DNA of 64,000 bases, from positions 219,284 to 283,283 of the forward strand of contig JBCCGR010000001.1 in NCBI GenBank assembly GCA_039029195.1, read 5' to 3'. The stretch is from JBCCGR01 sp039029195 (GTDB taxonomy: Bacteria > Pseudomonadota > Alphaproteobacteria > Rhizobiales > Rhizobiaceae). The notes under the pieces were generated by a model that was not told where the DNA came from, ran no database searches, and saw only the letters and a list, made by a program, of their open reading frames with translations. Positions 16,780 through 26,207 of this stretch are shown here, piece after piece (the first letter of the stretch is position 1; every line of letters begins with the position of its first letter). Both the position numbers and the translations under genes were made by a program.

Positions 16780-17244
16780 ATGACGCAGACCCGCAGAACA
16801 GGTGAGATTGTGGCACAAACGATACACCGCATTACCAGTCATGACTATGTGCTCGGCGATGAGTTGCGCGAACAGTTCGTGCAGGCCGGTGGTGCTGGCG
16901 GGCAAAATGTCAACAAGGTCGCCACAGCGGTTGTGCTGAAGTTCAATGTGGATCAGGTAATCGGGCTTACCGATCGCCTAAAATCATCGGTGCGCCGGCT
17001 GGCCGGAAACCGTATCAACCGCGAGGGCGATCTGGTGATCCGAGCCGACCGGCATCGGACGCAAGAGCGCAATCGACAGGAAGCTCTTGAGAAACTGCTG
17101 GCTCTGCTGGCGGAAGCAGCAAAACCACCGCCGCCCAAACGCATTGCCACCAAACCCAGCAGGAACGCCCGGGCAAAGCGCATGGATCAAAAAACCAGCC
17201 GCGGGCGGATAAAATCTCTACGCCGCAAACCGATTGATGACTGA
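16780..17244 (+). CDS. arfB: Alternative ribosome-rescue factor ArfB (peptidyl-tRNA hydrolase)
   Basis: Releases ribosomes stalled without a stop codon by hydrolysing peptidyl-tRNA. The 154-residue protein has the catalytic GGQ loop in AGGAGGQNVNKVATAVVL and a basic C-terminal tail (KRMDQKTSRGRIKSLRRKP) that enters the empty mRNA channel, which matches ArfB/YaeJ and not full-length release factors. The start is uncertain: ATG at 16780 is used; an upstream in-frame start at 16675 would add 35 residues unlike the family. It is divergent from chvG. Confidence 0.93.
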   Translation: MTQTRRTGEIVAQTIHRITSHDYVLGDELREQFVQAGGAGGQNVNKVATAVVLKFNVDQVIGLTDRLKSSVRRLAGNRINREGDLVIRADRHRTQERNRQEALEKLLALLAEAAKPPPPKRIATKPSRNARAKRMDQKTSRGRIKSLRRKPIDD

Positions 17245-17329
17245 TCAGTATCTGCGCAGCCTGCCGCGCCGACTGGTCAGGTGCACCACCTTGTCAGAAT
17301 GATACTCGCGCAGGAATTTCCAACTTCTC

Positions 17330-18541
17330 TTACGCAGCTTCTTCGGTACGGCCCCAGACCGGCAGCGGATCCCGATAGGCTGGCAACTCTTGAAGACTTG
17401 TTGCTGTGAGAACGGGAACGAGGCACGCGTCCAGACGGGCTTTGAGCGCAGCCCAGTCGATTCCGGCACCGATAAACACAATCTCCTGCCGGCGATCACC
17501 CCAGGGTTCGACCCATTTCGATTGTAAATAGGCCTGAGCGCTGGCGGTGTTGGGTCTGTTTTCTTCAGGCACAGCGGCCCACCACCGTCCCAATGGTGTT
17601 ATTGATGACAGTGAGCCAGCCAAAGAAAACTCCACCACCCAATCCGGGCGGGTGGCAATCCAGAAATGTCCCTTCGAACGGATTACACCTGGCATCGGCC
17701 CGTTCAACAGATCAACAATCTTCTCTGGAACAAATGGTTGGCGAGCACGGTAAACATAAGAGGCGACACCATACTCTTCAGTTTCCGGCACATGATCGGC
17801 AAATCCGTAGAGCTCCTTCGCCCACATCGGATGTTCATGCGCCTTCTCAAAATCAAACAGTCCGGTGTCCAAAATAGAACCGGCATCCACATCTGAATGA
17901 TCGGTCTCAATGATCCGCGCATCCGCGTTCAGGCTGCGGATGATCTTTCGGGCGGCATCCACACGTCCTGTTCCGGCATCGCTGACCTTGTTCAGAACGA
18001 CAACGTCCGCAAACTCGATCTGGTCCGTCAGCAGATGGACAAGCGCGCGCTGATCTTCATCTCCCATCACCTCACCACGGTCCTTCAAAAAGTCATGGGA
18101 GGAATAGTCTTTCAGAAGATTGACCGCATCGACGACGGTCACCATCGTGTCGAGCCGAGAGACATCAGACAGGCTCTGTCCCCCTTCATCACGAAAATCA
18201 AACGTCGCAGCAACCGGAAGCGGTTCGGAGATACCCGTGGATTCAATCAACAAGTAGTCAAACCTGCCCTCATCTGCCAGACGCCGCACCTCGTCCAGGA
18301 GATCGTCCCGCAATGTGCAGCAGATGCAGCCGTTCGACATTTCAACGAGCGTTTCATCCGTGCGCGACAATTCCGTGTCTGCCCGCACCAGATCAGCATC
18401 GATGTTTACTTCGGACATATCATTGACGATCACCGCAACCCGGCGACCGTCCCGATTGTTCAACACGCGATTCAGCAAGGTGGTTTTTCCTGCGCCCAGA
18501 AAGCCGGAGAGGACGGTTACGGGTAGTCTGGTGTCTGTCAT
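17330..18541 (-). CDS. COG0523/CobW-family zinc-related GTPase
   Basis: G3E-family metallochaperone GTPase. The 403-residue protein starts with VTVLSGFLGAGKTTLLN (Walker A, residues 13-20), carries the metal-binding CxCC motif at 72-75 in NGCICCTLRDD, a Walker B region LLIESTGISEP, and NKVSD in the guanine-specificity position. The C-terminal CobW_C domain shows the GPMPGVIRSKGHFWIATRPD signature. ATG at 18541 is preferred over the longer frame. A Zur-like palindrome lies about 105 bases upstream, so it probably serves under zinc limitation, like ZigA/YciC proteins. Confidence 0.93.
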   Translation of the reverse strand: MTDTRLPVTVLSGFLGAGKTTLLNRVLNNRDGRRVAVIVNDMSEVNIDADLVRADTELSRTDETLVEMSNGCICCTLRDDLLDEVRRLADEGRFDYLLIESTGISEPLPVAATFDFRDEGGQSLSDVSRLDTMVTVVDAVNLLKDYSSHDFLKDRGEVMGDEDQRALVHLLTDQIEFADVVVLNKVSDAGTGRVDAARKIIRSLNADARIIETDHSDVDAGSILDTGLFDFEKAHEHPMWAKELYGFADHVPETEEYGVASYVYRARQPFVPEKIVDLLNGPMPGVIRSKGHFWIATRPDWVVEFSLAGSLSSITPLGRWWAAVPEENRPNTASAQAYLQSKWVEPWGDRRQEIVFIGAGIDWAALKARLDACLVPVLTATSLQELPAYRDPLPVWGRTEEAA

Positions 18542-18643
18542 GAAGGCGGTCCCTGTAGAATTTGCAGACGATTGCACTTCTTATCTTCCACCGCATAGGC
18601 GAAAAATCGGGCGCAAGGCTGGTCTGTTTCCTGTGAAACCGTT

Positions 18644-18663
18644 CATTATGTTATATCATAACG
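18644..18663. promoter_or_regulatory. Zur-like operator
   Basis: TTATGTTATATCATAA at 18646-18661 is a near-perfect palindrome with two central mismatched positions, and C-18644/G-18663 extend the symmetry. It closely resembles the ATGTTATAACAT-type sites of the zinc repressor Zur in alphaproteobacteria. It lies between the divergent COG0523 gene and the VOC gene, so it could control both. Confidence 0.7.
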
Positions 18664-18756
18664 ATTTTCAAGACTGCTTGTCTTGTATTGATCAGTCTCG
18701 TCATTCTACCCTGACAACCTGAAGCACACTCACATGCTGCAAGAACGGAATGAGTG

Positions 18757-19158
18757 ATGAAAATCTATGTGACCAGCGTCTTTGTCGACGATCAAGACAA
18801 AGCAGAAAAGTTCTACACCGACATTCTGGGTTTCAAGGTCAAAAACAACATACCGCTGGGTGATAACCGCTGGTTGACGGTTGTGTCCACAGAAGAACCC
18901 GATGGCACAGAACTTCTGTTGGAGCCAAGCACCCACCCCGCAGTGAAACCCTACAAAGAGGCGTTGGTCTCCGATGGCATCCCCGCGCACTCCTTTCAGG
19001 TTAAAGACTTAAATGCGGAGCGGGCAAGACTGGGAGAAATGGGTGTGAAATTTGTTCAGGAACCCATGGACGCTGGTCCGATCCGTATGGCCGTTTTTGA
19101 TGATACCTGCGGGAACCTAATTCAACTGATTGAGATGGTTGATACCAGCGCAACCTGA
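18757..19158 (+). CDS. VOC-superfamily (glyoxalase-like) protein
   Basis: The 133-residue product has the paired beta-alpha-beta-beta-beta units of glyoxalase/bleomycin-resistance proteins: MKIYVTSVFVDDQDKAEKFY at the start with FYTDILGF, a middle strand GTELLLEPS, and the C-terminal IRMAVFDDTCGNLIQLIE, where the last Glu is a usual metal ligand. The substrate cannot be read. It is divergent from the COG0523 gene with the Zur-like box between; zinc-dependent expression is possible but unproven. Confidence 0.88.
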   Translation: MKIYVTSVFVDDQDKAEKFYTDILGFKVKNNIPLGDNRWLTVVSTEEPDGTELLLEPSTHPAVKPYKEALVSDGIPAHSFQVKDLNAERARLGEMGVKFVQEPMDAGPIRMAVFDDTCGNLIQLIEMVDTSAT

Positions 19159-19233
19159 ATGGGATGAGGTCGCAACCGAAGCATCACAAAACAAAGACCG
19201 GCGAAAAGGACTGCATCCCACTTCTGCTTCAGA

Positions 19234-20715
19234 CTACAAAGCGGAACCTTCTCGCATCTTTGCCTGCTCGCTTGGCGTGGGTGTGTGGTTGAACCGATAT
19301 GCTGTCAGGCAGGCTTCCTCGCCACCCAGTTGAGCAATCTTCGCTTTCTGATCGGCAAAGCACTGCGCATTGACCAATTCGGGATCGCAAATCTCTCGAA
19401 GTCGACGCTCGCCCTCGGCAAGTGCAGCAACGGTGTCAGGATGGTTCGGCTGGAGAGACGCAAGGTTCTGAAGTTCGTCCGGATCCGACGTAAGATCGAA
19501 CAATTGGGGATTGTGGCCAACATAGTGGACATATTTCCACTGGCGCCAACGAATCATGAAGGTGCCGGTGGTTGATCCACCATCATGATATTCGCTCAGG
19601 ATCGTGCGCTCCGGATCATCTTGGGCATTAGCAAGCACGCGCAAGGATATGCCGGGTAGAGCCCGGCTCACATCATCATGGCCCACACGGGTCACATCCA
19701 CTGCCGTGGCGGCCAGATCAACGAGCGAAGCCCCTGTTTTGACCTGTCGGCCATTCGGGACACCAGGACCAGCCACAATCATCGGCACACCGGCGGATTG
19801 TTCATACATCACCTGTTTGGTCCAGAACCCCTGATCGCCCATCATGTCGCCATGGTCCGAGACATAGACAACCACCATGTTTTCTGCCTGCCCACTGGCC
19901 TCCAACGCGCTCAGGATTCTACCCACGCAATCGTCCATGAAACTGGTGAGACCGTAATAAGCGGCCTTGGCCTCCCGCATTTTCCGCTCATCGAAATAGC
20001 GGTCATAGTCGAAAAATCCCGCCACGTTTTTCAGTTCGCTATGGTCCGGGCGATACCGTTCCTCAAAGCCCACAGGCAGATCGACCTCCTGCGGATCATA
20101 CAGGGCAAAATACTCTTCCGGGCACGTCAGCGGATAGTGCGGGCTGACCAGCGACACAAAGGCAGCCCAAGGGTCTTTGGAGCTAGCCTTTTTCTGAAGC
20201 CAGGCTTCCGCTGCTTCGGTAATTTGCTTGTCATAGTCTGTGTAGGTGCTGCGCCCAACGCCCACATCGGCTGCAAGCTCCGCTGCCGTCTCATAGTCCG
20301 GCGGGTTCTCTCGCAACAGTCCAATCGGCCATCCCACGCCGCCGACCACGTGCATGGGCAGAATTTCCTGCGAGAAGCCGTTGTCATCTTCGCTGGATCG
20401 AAAGTGCAATTTGCCGATTGAGACCGTCTCTACACCATGGTCGCGGAGGTGATGCATCCAGCTGCGGTCTTTGCCGTTATAGGGTGTTGCACTGTCCCAG
20501 TTCGCGGTTCTGTGTGCGTGATCGCCTGTCGCAATCGCCGCTCGGGTTGGAACACACATTGGAGACGGCGTGTAGGCATTGGTAAAGTGGGAGCCCCGCG
20601 CAGCCAGTGCATCAAGGTTGGGAGTACGGACTATCGGATGCCCGGCACACCCCATCGCATCCTTGCGATGCTCATCCGATATGATGATCAGGAGGTTTGA
20701 TGGAGTGGTCCGCAT
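19234..20715 (-). CDS. Sulfatase, Cys-type
   Basis: Hydrolyses sulfate or related esters. The 493-residue protein opens with NLLIIISDEHRKDAMGCAG, the metal-binding strand, and has the formylglycine motif C-V-P-T-R at residues 54-58 in SPMCVPTRAAIATG, so the Cys must be converted by a formylglycine-generating enzyme. VVYVSDHGDMMGDQGFWTK is the second metal site. No signal peptide is seen, suggesting a cytoplasmic enzyme, as for choline sulfatases, though key choline-binding features were not checked. No maturase or transporter is beside it. Confidence 0.92.
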   Translation of the reverse strand: MRTTPSNLLIIISDEHRKDAMGCAGHPIVRTPNLDALAARGSHFTNAYTPSPMCVPTRAAIATGDHAHRTANWDSATPYNGKDRSWMHHLRDHGVETVSIGKLHFRSSEDDNGFSQEILPMHVVGGVGWPIGLLRENPPDYETAAELAADVGVGRSTYTDYDKQITEAAEAWLQKKASSKDPWAAFVSLVSPHYPLTCPEEYFALYDPQEVDLPVGFEERYRPDHSELKNVAGFFDYDRYFDERKMREAKAAYYGLTSFMDDCVGRILSALEASGQAENMVVVYVSDHGDMMGDQGFWTKQVMYEQSAGVPMIVAGPGVPNGRQVKTGASLVDLAATAVDVTRVGHDDVSRALPGISLRVLANAQDDPERTILSEYHDGGSTTGTFMIRWRQWKYVHYVGHNPQLFDLTSDPDELQNLASLQPNHPDTVAALAEGERRLREICDPELVNAQCFADQKAKIAQLGGEEACLTAYRFNHTPTPSEQAKMREGSAL

Positions 20716-20868
20716 CGCTGGTTCCTTCTACGCTTGTGCCTGAAAACGTGACGGGCGTTTCGGAGCAAGTATCGGTGCCGACCCGGTTAGAACGACATAC
20801 CTACAAACGAACCGACAAAGCACCGAGAAAGTCGGAACGCATTCAGCTAGACTGAACCCACGCTCAAT

Positions 20869-22479
20869 CTAGAACGCGCCGTCATACTCCATTTTTTCAA
20901 CGCGGCAGGCGAGCAAGGAAAACCCTGGCGCTTCTTCTGTCAGGCGCGCAGCTAGGTCCTCCTTATTGTCGATCCAGTATCCACGACCGCCATAGGCTTC
21001 TGCAACTGCCACAAAATCTGTGCCGCCAAAGCCGACGCCTGATTCTGGAAGTTGGCTGCGGCGCTGTTTGAGATCAATCAATGCTAGGCTCTCATCCACC
21101 AGAACAACAATGGTCACCGGCAAATTGAGATCGCGCAGGGTTGCCAGCTCACCGGCTACCATTTCAAGTCCGGCGTCACCCACGACTGCGAACACCCTTT
21201 GACCATCACCAGCCCGCGCGTAGCCCATTGCCAATGGCAAGCTCACCCCCATGGTACAGAACGCCGTGGACTGCAAAAGGGTGGCCGGTTGCTCTGCCCG
21301 CCACATCTGCGACAGCAAAATGCGATGCGCCCCACTATCGATGGTCACAACGGTCTCATCGCTCACGCATTCCCGCAGAGTGGCAAACACCTGATGTGGC
21401 CCCCAATGCGGTTTGCTCGCGAACTGTTCGCTGAGAACCTGTCGCGCTGACTCTGGTTCACCACCAGGCCAGCTTGTGGCTTTTGCTTCGACGGCATCGC
21501 ACAGCCGTTCCAGAGCCGCGGCCACATTGCCCACGTGACGCACTGCACTTGCGTGCATGCCGTGCTGGCAATCAGCGTGGGCAAGGTCGACGGCCTTTTC
21601 AGGCGCAAACGGCTCCACCCAACCCGACCGCATTTCAATCGGGTCATAGCCAGCAAGCACCACGCAATCCGACTGCGCAATCAAAGGAAGGATGGTCTTG
21701 TCGGAAAGCGGTGAAAGCCCGTGTCCCCCAAGGCAATGGCCGTGCGTTTCAGAAACAATCCCCTTGGCTTTGTAGGTCGTGATGAACGGAGCGCCAAACT
21801 GCTCTGCGAAGCGCAAAACAGATGCTCCAGCCTTGTGATGCACGGCTCCAACACCTGCAATGACCAGCGGCCGCTCGGATGCAGACAACATCGAAACAGC
21901 CCGATCGAAAGAAGGCCCGTCAGCCCACGCAGCCGGTTCAGGGTGCACAAGTGGATGGCTGGAAGACGGCATCAGCTTTCCGGCAAGATCGTGTGGCAAA
22001 TCCACATGCACCGGTCCCGGCGGATCAGCCAGAGCAATCGAGATCGCTTTGTCGATCATGAGTTGCGCCGCGCCATCTGCAATCTGGAACTGAGCTTTGG
22101 TGATCGGACGCAGCAAGGCCGTCTGATCAACCACCTGATGGGTGAAACCGGCGCCTTCACCCGGCCCGATACAGCCCGAAAGTACGACCAGCGGCACCTG
22201 TTCCTGATAGGCATTGGCGACTGAATTGAGGCCGTTCGCAAGGCCCGGACCGATTGTGGTCAAAAGGATACCGGGCGCACCTGTGGCCTGCCAGCTCCCC
22301 TCAGCCATGAATCCTGCAGCATTTTCGTGCTTACACAGCGTGAATTCCACACCCGCTCGATTAAGCGCACTGAGGAGTGCCAGCACTTCGCCGCCCGGCA
22401 ATCCGAAGGCGTGGCGACAGCCGGTTTCTGCCAGACGGCGGGCAATGATTTCAGATGCTGTCTCGTGCATGTCGGCCAT
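20869..22479 (-). CDS. Thiamine-pyrophosphate-dependent enzyme, acetolactate-synthase-like
   Basis: The 536-residue protein has the three-domain TPP layout: an N-terminal domain with the catalytic Glu in FTLCKHENAAGFMAEG, a middle domain, and the C-terminal TPP domain with VGDAGLEMVAGEL. At the end of the TPP motif the usual Asn-Asn is replaced by Val-Asp-Glu-Ser (VVLVDESLALID), a departure from catabolic ALS enzymes. ATG at 22479 has GGAG upstream and starts one base after the CoA-transferase stop, so the two are co-transcribed. The substrate is unknown; decarboxylation or ligation of a 2-oxo acid is inferred. Confidence 0.85.
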   Translation of the reverse strand: MADMHETASEIIARRLAETGCRHAFGLPGGEVLALLSALNRAGVEFTLCKHENAAGFMAEGSWQATGAPGILLTTIGPGLANGLNSVANAYQEQVPLVVLSGCIGPGEGAGFTHQVVDQTALLRPITKAQFQIADGAAQLMIDKAISIALADPPGPVHVDLPHDLAGKLMPSSSHPLVHPEPAAWADGPSFDRAVSMLSASERPLVIAGVGAVHHKAGASVLRFAEQFGAPFITTYKAKGIVSETHGHCLGGHGLSPLSDKTILPLIAQSDCVVLAGYDPIEMRSGWVEPFAPEKAVDLAHADCQHGMHASAVRHVGNVAAALERLCDAVEAKATSWPGGEPESARQVLSEQFASKPHWGPHQVFATLRECVSDETVVTIDSGAHRILLSQMWRAEQPATLLQSTAFCTMGVSLPLAMGYARAGDGQRVFAVVGDAGLEMVAGELATLRDLNLPVTIVVLVDESLALIDLKQRRSQLPESGVGFGGTDFVAVAEAYGGRGYWIDNKEDLAARLTEEAPGFSLLACRVEKMEYDGAF

Positions 22480-22480
22480 T

Positions 22481-23698
22481 TCAGTTTTCTCCGCCCGTGG
22501 ATTCACCCAGATATTCATCGAGCACTTCGTCCGTGTGCTCACCGCACACCGGTGGTCCGCGCCGATAACTCACAGGGGTTTTGCTGAATTTCACCGGATT
22601 GCCGATGAGATCAACCGTGCCGGATTGAGAGGTCGCATGAGAGACGGAGATTTTCATCTCACGCGCTTTGACCTGTTCTGTCACAAAGACTTCCGGAAGA
22701 GTGTTGATGGCACCACCTGGAATGTTGTTTTGCTCCATTCCGTCAATCAACTCGGCCTTTTTTAGTTTCATCAATTGCTCCGATAGGATCGGAACAAGAA
22801 TGTCTCGATTGTTGACACGGGATACGTTGGTGCGAAACCGCTCGTCCTCGGAAAGTTCTTCCATCCCGATGAGTGTGCAAAACCGTGCGAACTGTCCGTC
22901 ATTGCCAACCGCAACGATGATATGGCCATCGCTGGTCGCAAACACCTGATAGGGCACGATGGTGGGGTGTTGATTTCCAAGCCGGCGAGGTTCTTCGCCG
23001 GACGTTAGATAGCTCGCGCCCTGATTGACGAGCCATGAGATCTGGCTGTCGACAAGACCAATATCGATGTGCTGGCCCTGACCTGTGGCATCCCGATGGC
23101 GCAAAGCAGCCAAAATTGCCGTGCAGGCATAGAGCCCACACACAACATCTGCCACACCAACCCCGACCTTCATCGGTTCGCCTTCGGCCTCTCCGGTAAT
23201 GCTCATGATCCCGCCATACCCTTGCGCAAGCAGATCATAGCCGGGACGTGCCGCATTGGGGCCGGTCTGGCCAAACCCCGTGATCGAGCAATAGATCAGG
23301 GCCGGGTGCTCATTCAGCATTGAGGCATGATCAAGGCCGTACTTCGCCAGACCGCCGACCTTGAAATTTTCGATAATCACATCGCAATGCCGGGCAAGAG
23401 CGCGGATTTTTGCCGCCCCCTCTTCTGTCGCGATATCCACCGCCACGGAGCGTTTGTTGCGATTGGCCGAGAGATAGTAAGCGCTCTCCGAAGTCGGGGT
23501 GCCATCTTTTCCAGTAACGTATGGCGGACCCCAGCTCCGCGTGTCATCGCCCGCGCCTGGCCGCTCGATTTTCAGGACATCGGCACCATAATCGCCCAGC
23601 AATTGTGTGCAGGTGGGACCGGCCAGAATCCGGGAAAGATCGAGCACTTTCAGCCCGGCCAGAGGCCCGGAATTGGGAACATTGCTGCCGGCTGCCAT
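22481..23698 (-). CDS. CaiB/BaiF-family CoA-transferase
   Basis: Class III CoA-transferase moving CoA between carboxylic acids. The 405-residue protein starts with GPLAGLKVLDLSRILAGP, has the conserved Asp-containing YGADVLKIERPGAGDDTRSWGPP and a second-domain VDSQISWL where the nucleophilic Asp is expected, and ends with PPVCGEHTDEVLDEYLG. It is followed directly by the TPP enzyme. CoA-transferase plus TPP enzyme recalls oxalate catabolism (Frc/Oxc), but neither protein looks like those families closely, so the substrate is left open. Confidence 0.92.
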   Translation of the reverse strand: MAAGSNVPNSGPLAGLKVLDLSRILAGPTCTQLLGDYGADVLKIERPGAGDDTRSWGPPYVTGKDGTPTSESAYYLSANRNKRSVAVDIATEEGAAKIRALARHCDVIIENFKVGGLAKYGLDHASMLNEHPALIYCSITGFGQTGPNAARPGYDLLAQGYGGIMSITGEAEGEPMKVGVGVADVVCGLYACTAILAALRHRDATGQGQHIDIGLVDSQISWLVNQGASYLTSGEEPRRLGNQHPTIVPYQVFATSDGHIIVAVGNDGQFARFCTLIGMEELSEDERFRTNVSRVNNRDILVPILSEQLMKLKKAELIDGMEQNNIPGGAINTLPEVFVTEQVKAREMKISVSHATSQSGTVDLIGNPVKFSKTPVSYRRGPPVCGEHTDEVLDEYLGESTGGEN

Positions 23699-23818
23699 CT
23701 GGTTGGCCTCTCAATACGGATAAACGGTCCGCCTGTCCTTTTCACAGCCGATCACTGCGCGCAAGTGGTCTTGCATTGCGTGGGGACCACATGGATGTGA
23801 TTGGTTGAAACTGGGGCG

Positions 23819-25165
23819 TCAGCGGGCGCCCTGCCCGAGAAACACAGTTCTTATGGTGCGCATGATGATAAGAATGTCGAGCCAGGGCGAATAGTTCTTG
23901 ATGTAATAGAAGTCGAAATGCAGCTTCTCATTCACCGCATCAACCGCAACCACATGGCCCTGATTGACCTGTGCCCAGCCGGAAATTCCCGGGTAAACAA
24001 TATGTCGATAGGAATAGAACGGAATCTGTCGCTCATACCATTCTGAGAGAACTTCCGCCTCCGGCCGAGGGCCAATCCAGCTCATTTCACCCCGCAGCAC
24101 ATTAATGATCTGCGGCAACTCATCGATGCGCGAACGGCGAAGCCATGTACCGAAGCCGTAGATCCGCTCGTCAGCCTCTTTGGTTTGGGCCTTCTCCAGC
24201 GCGCTGTCCGGATCAGCAGAAGGTGCCTCAGAACTACCGACACGCATGGTGCGAAACTTGTAAACCGTGAAGCGCCGCCCCTGAAAACCAACCCTGGTCT
24301 GCTTGAAAAAGATCGGACGGCCGTCAGCAATCAAAATACCCACAGCGGCAAACGCCATAATCATCAGAATGAGCGGGAGCAAAATCAGCGCAAGCAGAAA
24401 ATCGAGAAACTGCTTCACCTTCATATAGGCGAGGTTTGGAAGGAGCGTACCCAGCGTGTTTTCGGAAAGCTGTTCGATCTCGAGCCTGCCAGTCAGGGAT
24501 TCCCGCAGCTGCTTGTAGTGAAACACAGGCAGGCCCGAAAGCGCACATTGAGCGATAAACCGTTCCCATTCTGGCAAAAGCTGCGCCCGCAGATCCACCG
24601 CCACACCCGAAACCGCAATCCCGTCTACGCTTGGATTTTGCAGCTCAATCCAGTCCATGTCCGGTGTATCAAGCAGCTTATCAGACGCCCCGCCAGGCAC
24701 AATTCCGATGGGCGCGGATTTGATCCGCTTGGTCCAAAAGTAGATGAGATAGAACCAAACCGCACATAAGAGGAAACTTGAGCCGATAAAGGCGCGGGCA
24801 TATTCAATTCGGGCGAAGAAAAATAGGAGAATTATCGCTGCAAAGGAGGCAAAAAACGTCGGTACAATGTAAGATGAAGCCAGCACACCGGGAAAATTTA
24901 CCAGGCGCCTTTGAAAGTAATAGCCCGTCAAAATCGCAAGTGTTGCGGCGATGATTGAGTTTGTCTGGCTGGCATCCGCAAATTTGTAGAAGTCGAAGCC
25001 ATAGCGAACGATCGCCGGCAGAACCACAGCAAACAACAGTGCTCCGATGATCTGGAAGCGTATTCGCGCGACCATGGGTGGCACGGCAGCATGGAGCTGG
25101 GGCGCTCGCGCCAGGTTCGCAGACCTCGCCTGCCCTTCATCGGGCATGTTTTCCATCAGGTTCAT
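23819..25165 (-). CDS. Polyprenyl-phosphate sugar-1-phosphate transferase (ExoY/WbaP type)
   Basis: Starts a polysaccharide repeat unit by moving a sugar-phosphate to undecaprenyl phosphate in the inner membrane. The ~448-residue protein has four N-terminal hydrophobic segments, a soluble linker, a fifth segment (FLDFLLALILLPLILMIMAF), and the bacterial sugar transferase domain: FKQTRVGFQGRRFTVYKFRT, DELPQIINVLRGEMSWIGPR and YPGISGWAQVNQG. The start is uncertain (GTG 25192, ATG 25165 or 25147). It neighbours the PHP phosphatase and the type I secretion block, which suggests surface polysaccharide production, but no glycosyltransferases or Wzx/Wzy are in view. Confidence 0.9.
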   Translation of the reverse strand: MNLMENMPDEGQARSANLARAPQLHAAVPPMVARIRFQIIGALLFAVVLPAIVRYGFDFYKFADASQTNSIIAATLAILTGYYFQRRLVNFPGVLASSYIVPTFFASFAAIILLFFFARIEYARAFIGSSFLLCAVWFYLIYFWTKRIKSAPIGIVPGGASDKLLDTPDMDWIELQNPSVDGIAVSGVAVDLRAQLLPEWERFIAQCALSGLPVFHYKQLRESLTGRLEIEQLSENTLGTLLPNLAYMKVKQFLDFLLALILLPLILMIMAFAAVGILIADGRPIFFKQTRVGFQGRRFTVYKFRTMRVGSSEAPSADPDSALEKAQTKEADERIYGFGTWLRRSRIDELPQIINVLRGEMSWIGPRPEAEVLSEWYERQIPFYSYRHIVYPGISGWAQVNQGHVVAVDAVNEKLHFDFYYIKNYSPWLDILIIMRTIRTVFLGQGAR

Positions 25166-25403
25166 AGGCGTGTGAACCGTGTCAGCAAACACATGAGTAG
25201 CACCACCTTGCTCATCACAGTATCTTTAACCTCGTTGCACACAATCTGTTTCAAGCAACAAGATGGTGCATGGGTCCAATGTCATCTGCTGGCTCACCTT
25301 AGCCCGGAAACAACCACAAATCATTGCGTTTACGCACTTTGTGGCAAGACGTGGCAAAGATCGTTTGCTTTCTTTGAACAAAGATAAATACCCTTCGGCA
25401 GCA

Positions 25404-26207
25404 CTACCGGCCCAACCACCTCTTTATCCTTCCCATTCCGGACTTTGATTCTTTCGGTGGTTCGACCTGCACTTCTCGCCTCACTTTTTCCGGTAGCGGG
25501 CGATCTGCAAGCATCAGGGATGGATTGGATTCAACCATATCGATGGCCGCCTCTTCAGAAAGGCGCCGCGCGACACAATCGGCGGCTTCCTTGAGGCCGG
25601 GTGGTCTGCGACTAGCATTGTGTGCATCACTTGCCAGAATATCCACGCGACCCTCATCCAGAAGCCTTTCACTCCAATAGAGTGGACGGCTTCCAAACCG
25701 GCCGGTGACAGAAGCCGCCGTTAATTGCACAGCGCATCCCAGCTCATCAAGCGCGCAAATCATGTCGTAGCGTTTTTCGATCCATGAGAGACGTTCCGGA
25801 TGCGTAAGAACGGGCACCAGCCCGCGTTTCAACAGCGTACTGGCCAATTCCTCCAGACCCGGTGGCAAAACATGATGCGGCGGCTCAAAGAGAAAATATC
25901 TTGTATTTCCAAGCGTCGGAATGCGCCCATCTGTAAGCCCAGTAACAATATCGGGGGTTGCATGGACATCCGCCCCGGTCACAAGACGCAGAGGAATTTT
26001 GCGATGATCAAATTCCTGCTGAAGTGCTGCTGTTTGCGAGACGATCTCTGTGGCGCGATTGTCATAGACGCCCGGAGTGATGTGCGGCGTGCAGGCCATC
26101 ACATCCACCCCATCCGCAACTGCCAGACGCGCCATTTCGACCGACATTTCAAGATCACTTGATCCATCATCGACAGCGGGAATCAGATGCGAATGAAGAT
26201 CGATCAT
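25404..26207 (-). CDS. PHP-type protein-tyrosine phosphatase (CpsB/YwqE family)
   Basis: Metal-dependent phosphatase that removes phosphate from tyrosine kinases of the polysaccharide co-polymerase type. The 267-residue product begins MIDLHSHLIPAVDDGSSD, with metal ligands His 5, His 7 and Asp 13/14, and continues ARLAVADGVDVMACTPH and VLTHPERL and ASDAHN, the ordered PHP motifs. ATG at 26207 is chosen because it makes this metal motif N-terminal, as in the family; an extension to 26312 looks non-coding. No tyrosine kinase (Wzc/BY-kinase) is nearby. The C terminus is Lys/Arg rich. Confidence 0.9.
   Translation of the reverse strand: MIDLHSHLIPAVDDGSSDLEMSVEMARLAVADGVDVMACTPHITPGVYDNRATEIVSQTAALQQEFDHRKIPLRLVTGADVHATPDIVTGLTDGRIPTLGNTRYFLFEPPHHVLPPGLEELASTLLKRGLVPVLTHPERLSWIEKRYDMICALDELGCAVQLTAASVTGRFGSRPLYWSERLLDEGRVDILASDAHNASRRPPGLKEAADCVARRLSEEAAIDMVESNPSLMLADRPLPEKVRREVQVEPPKESKSGMGRIKRWLGR

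Noticed and set aside
17245..17499. Minus-strand 84-codon frame at the end of the COG0523 gene
   Set aside because: It overlaps the COG0523 frame out of phase and has no family likeness.
20869..23698. Oxalate catabolism operon (frc/oxc)
   Set aside because: Gene pair is suggestive but the CoA-transferase and TPP enzyme lack the typical Frc and Oxc sequence features recalled.
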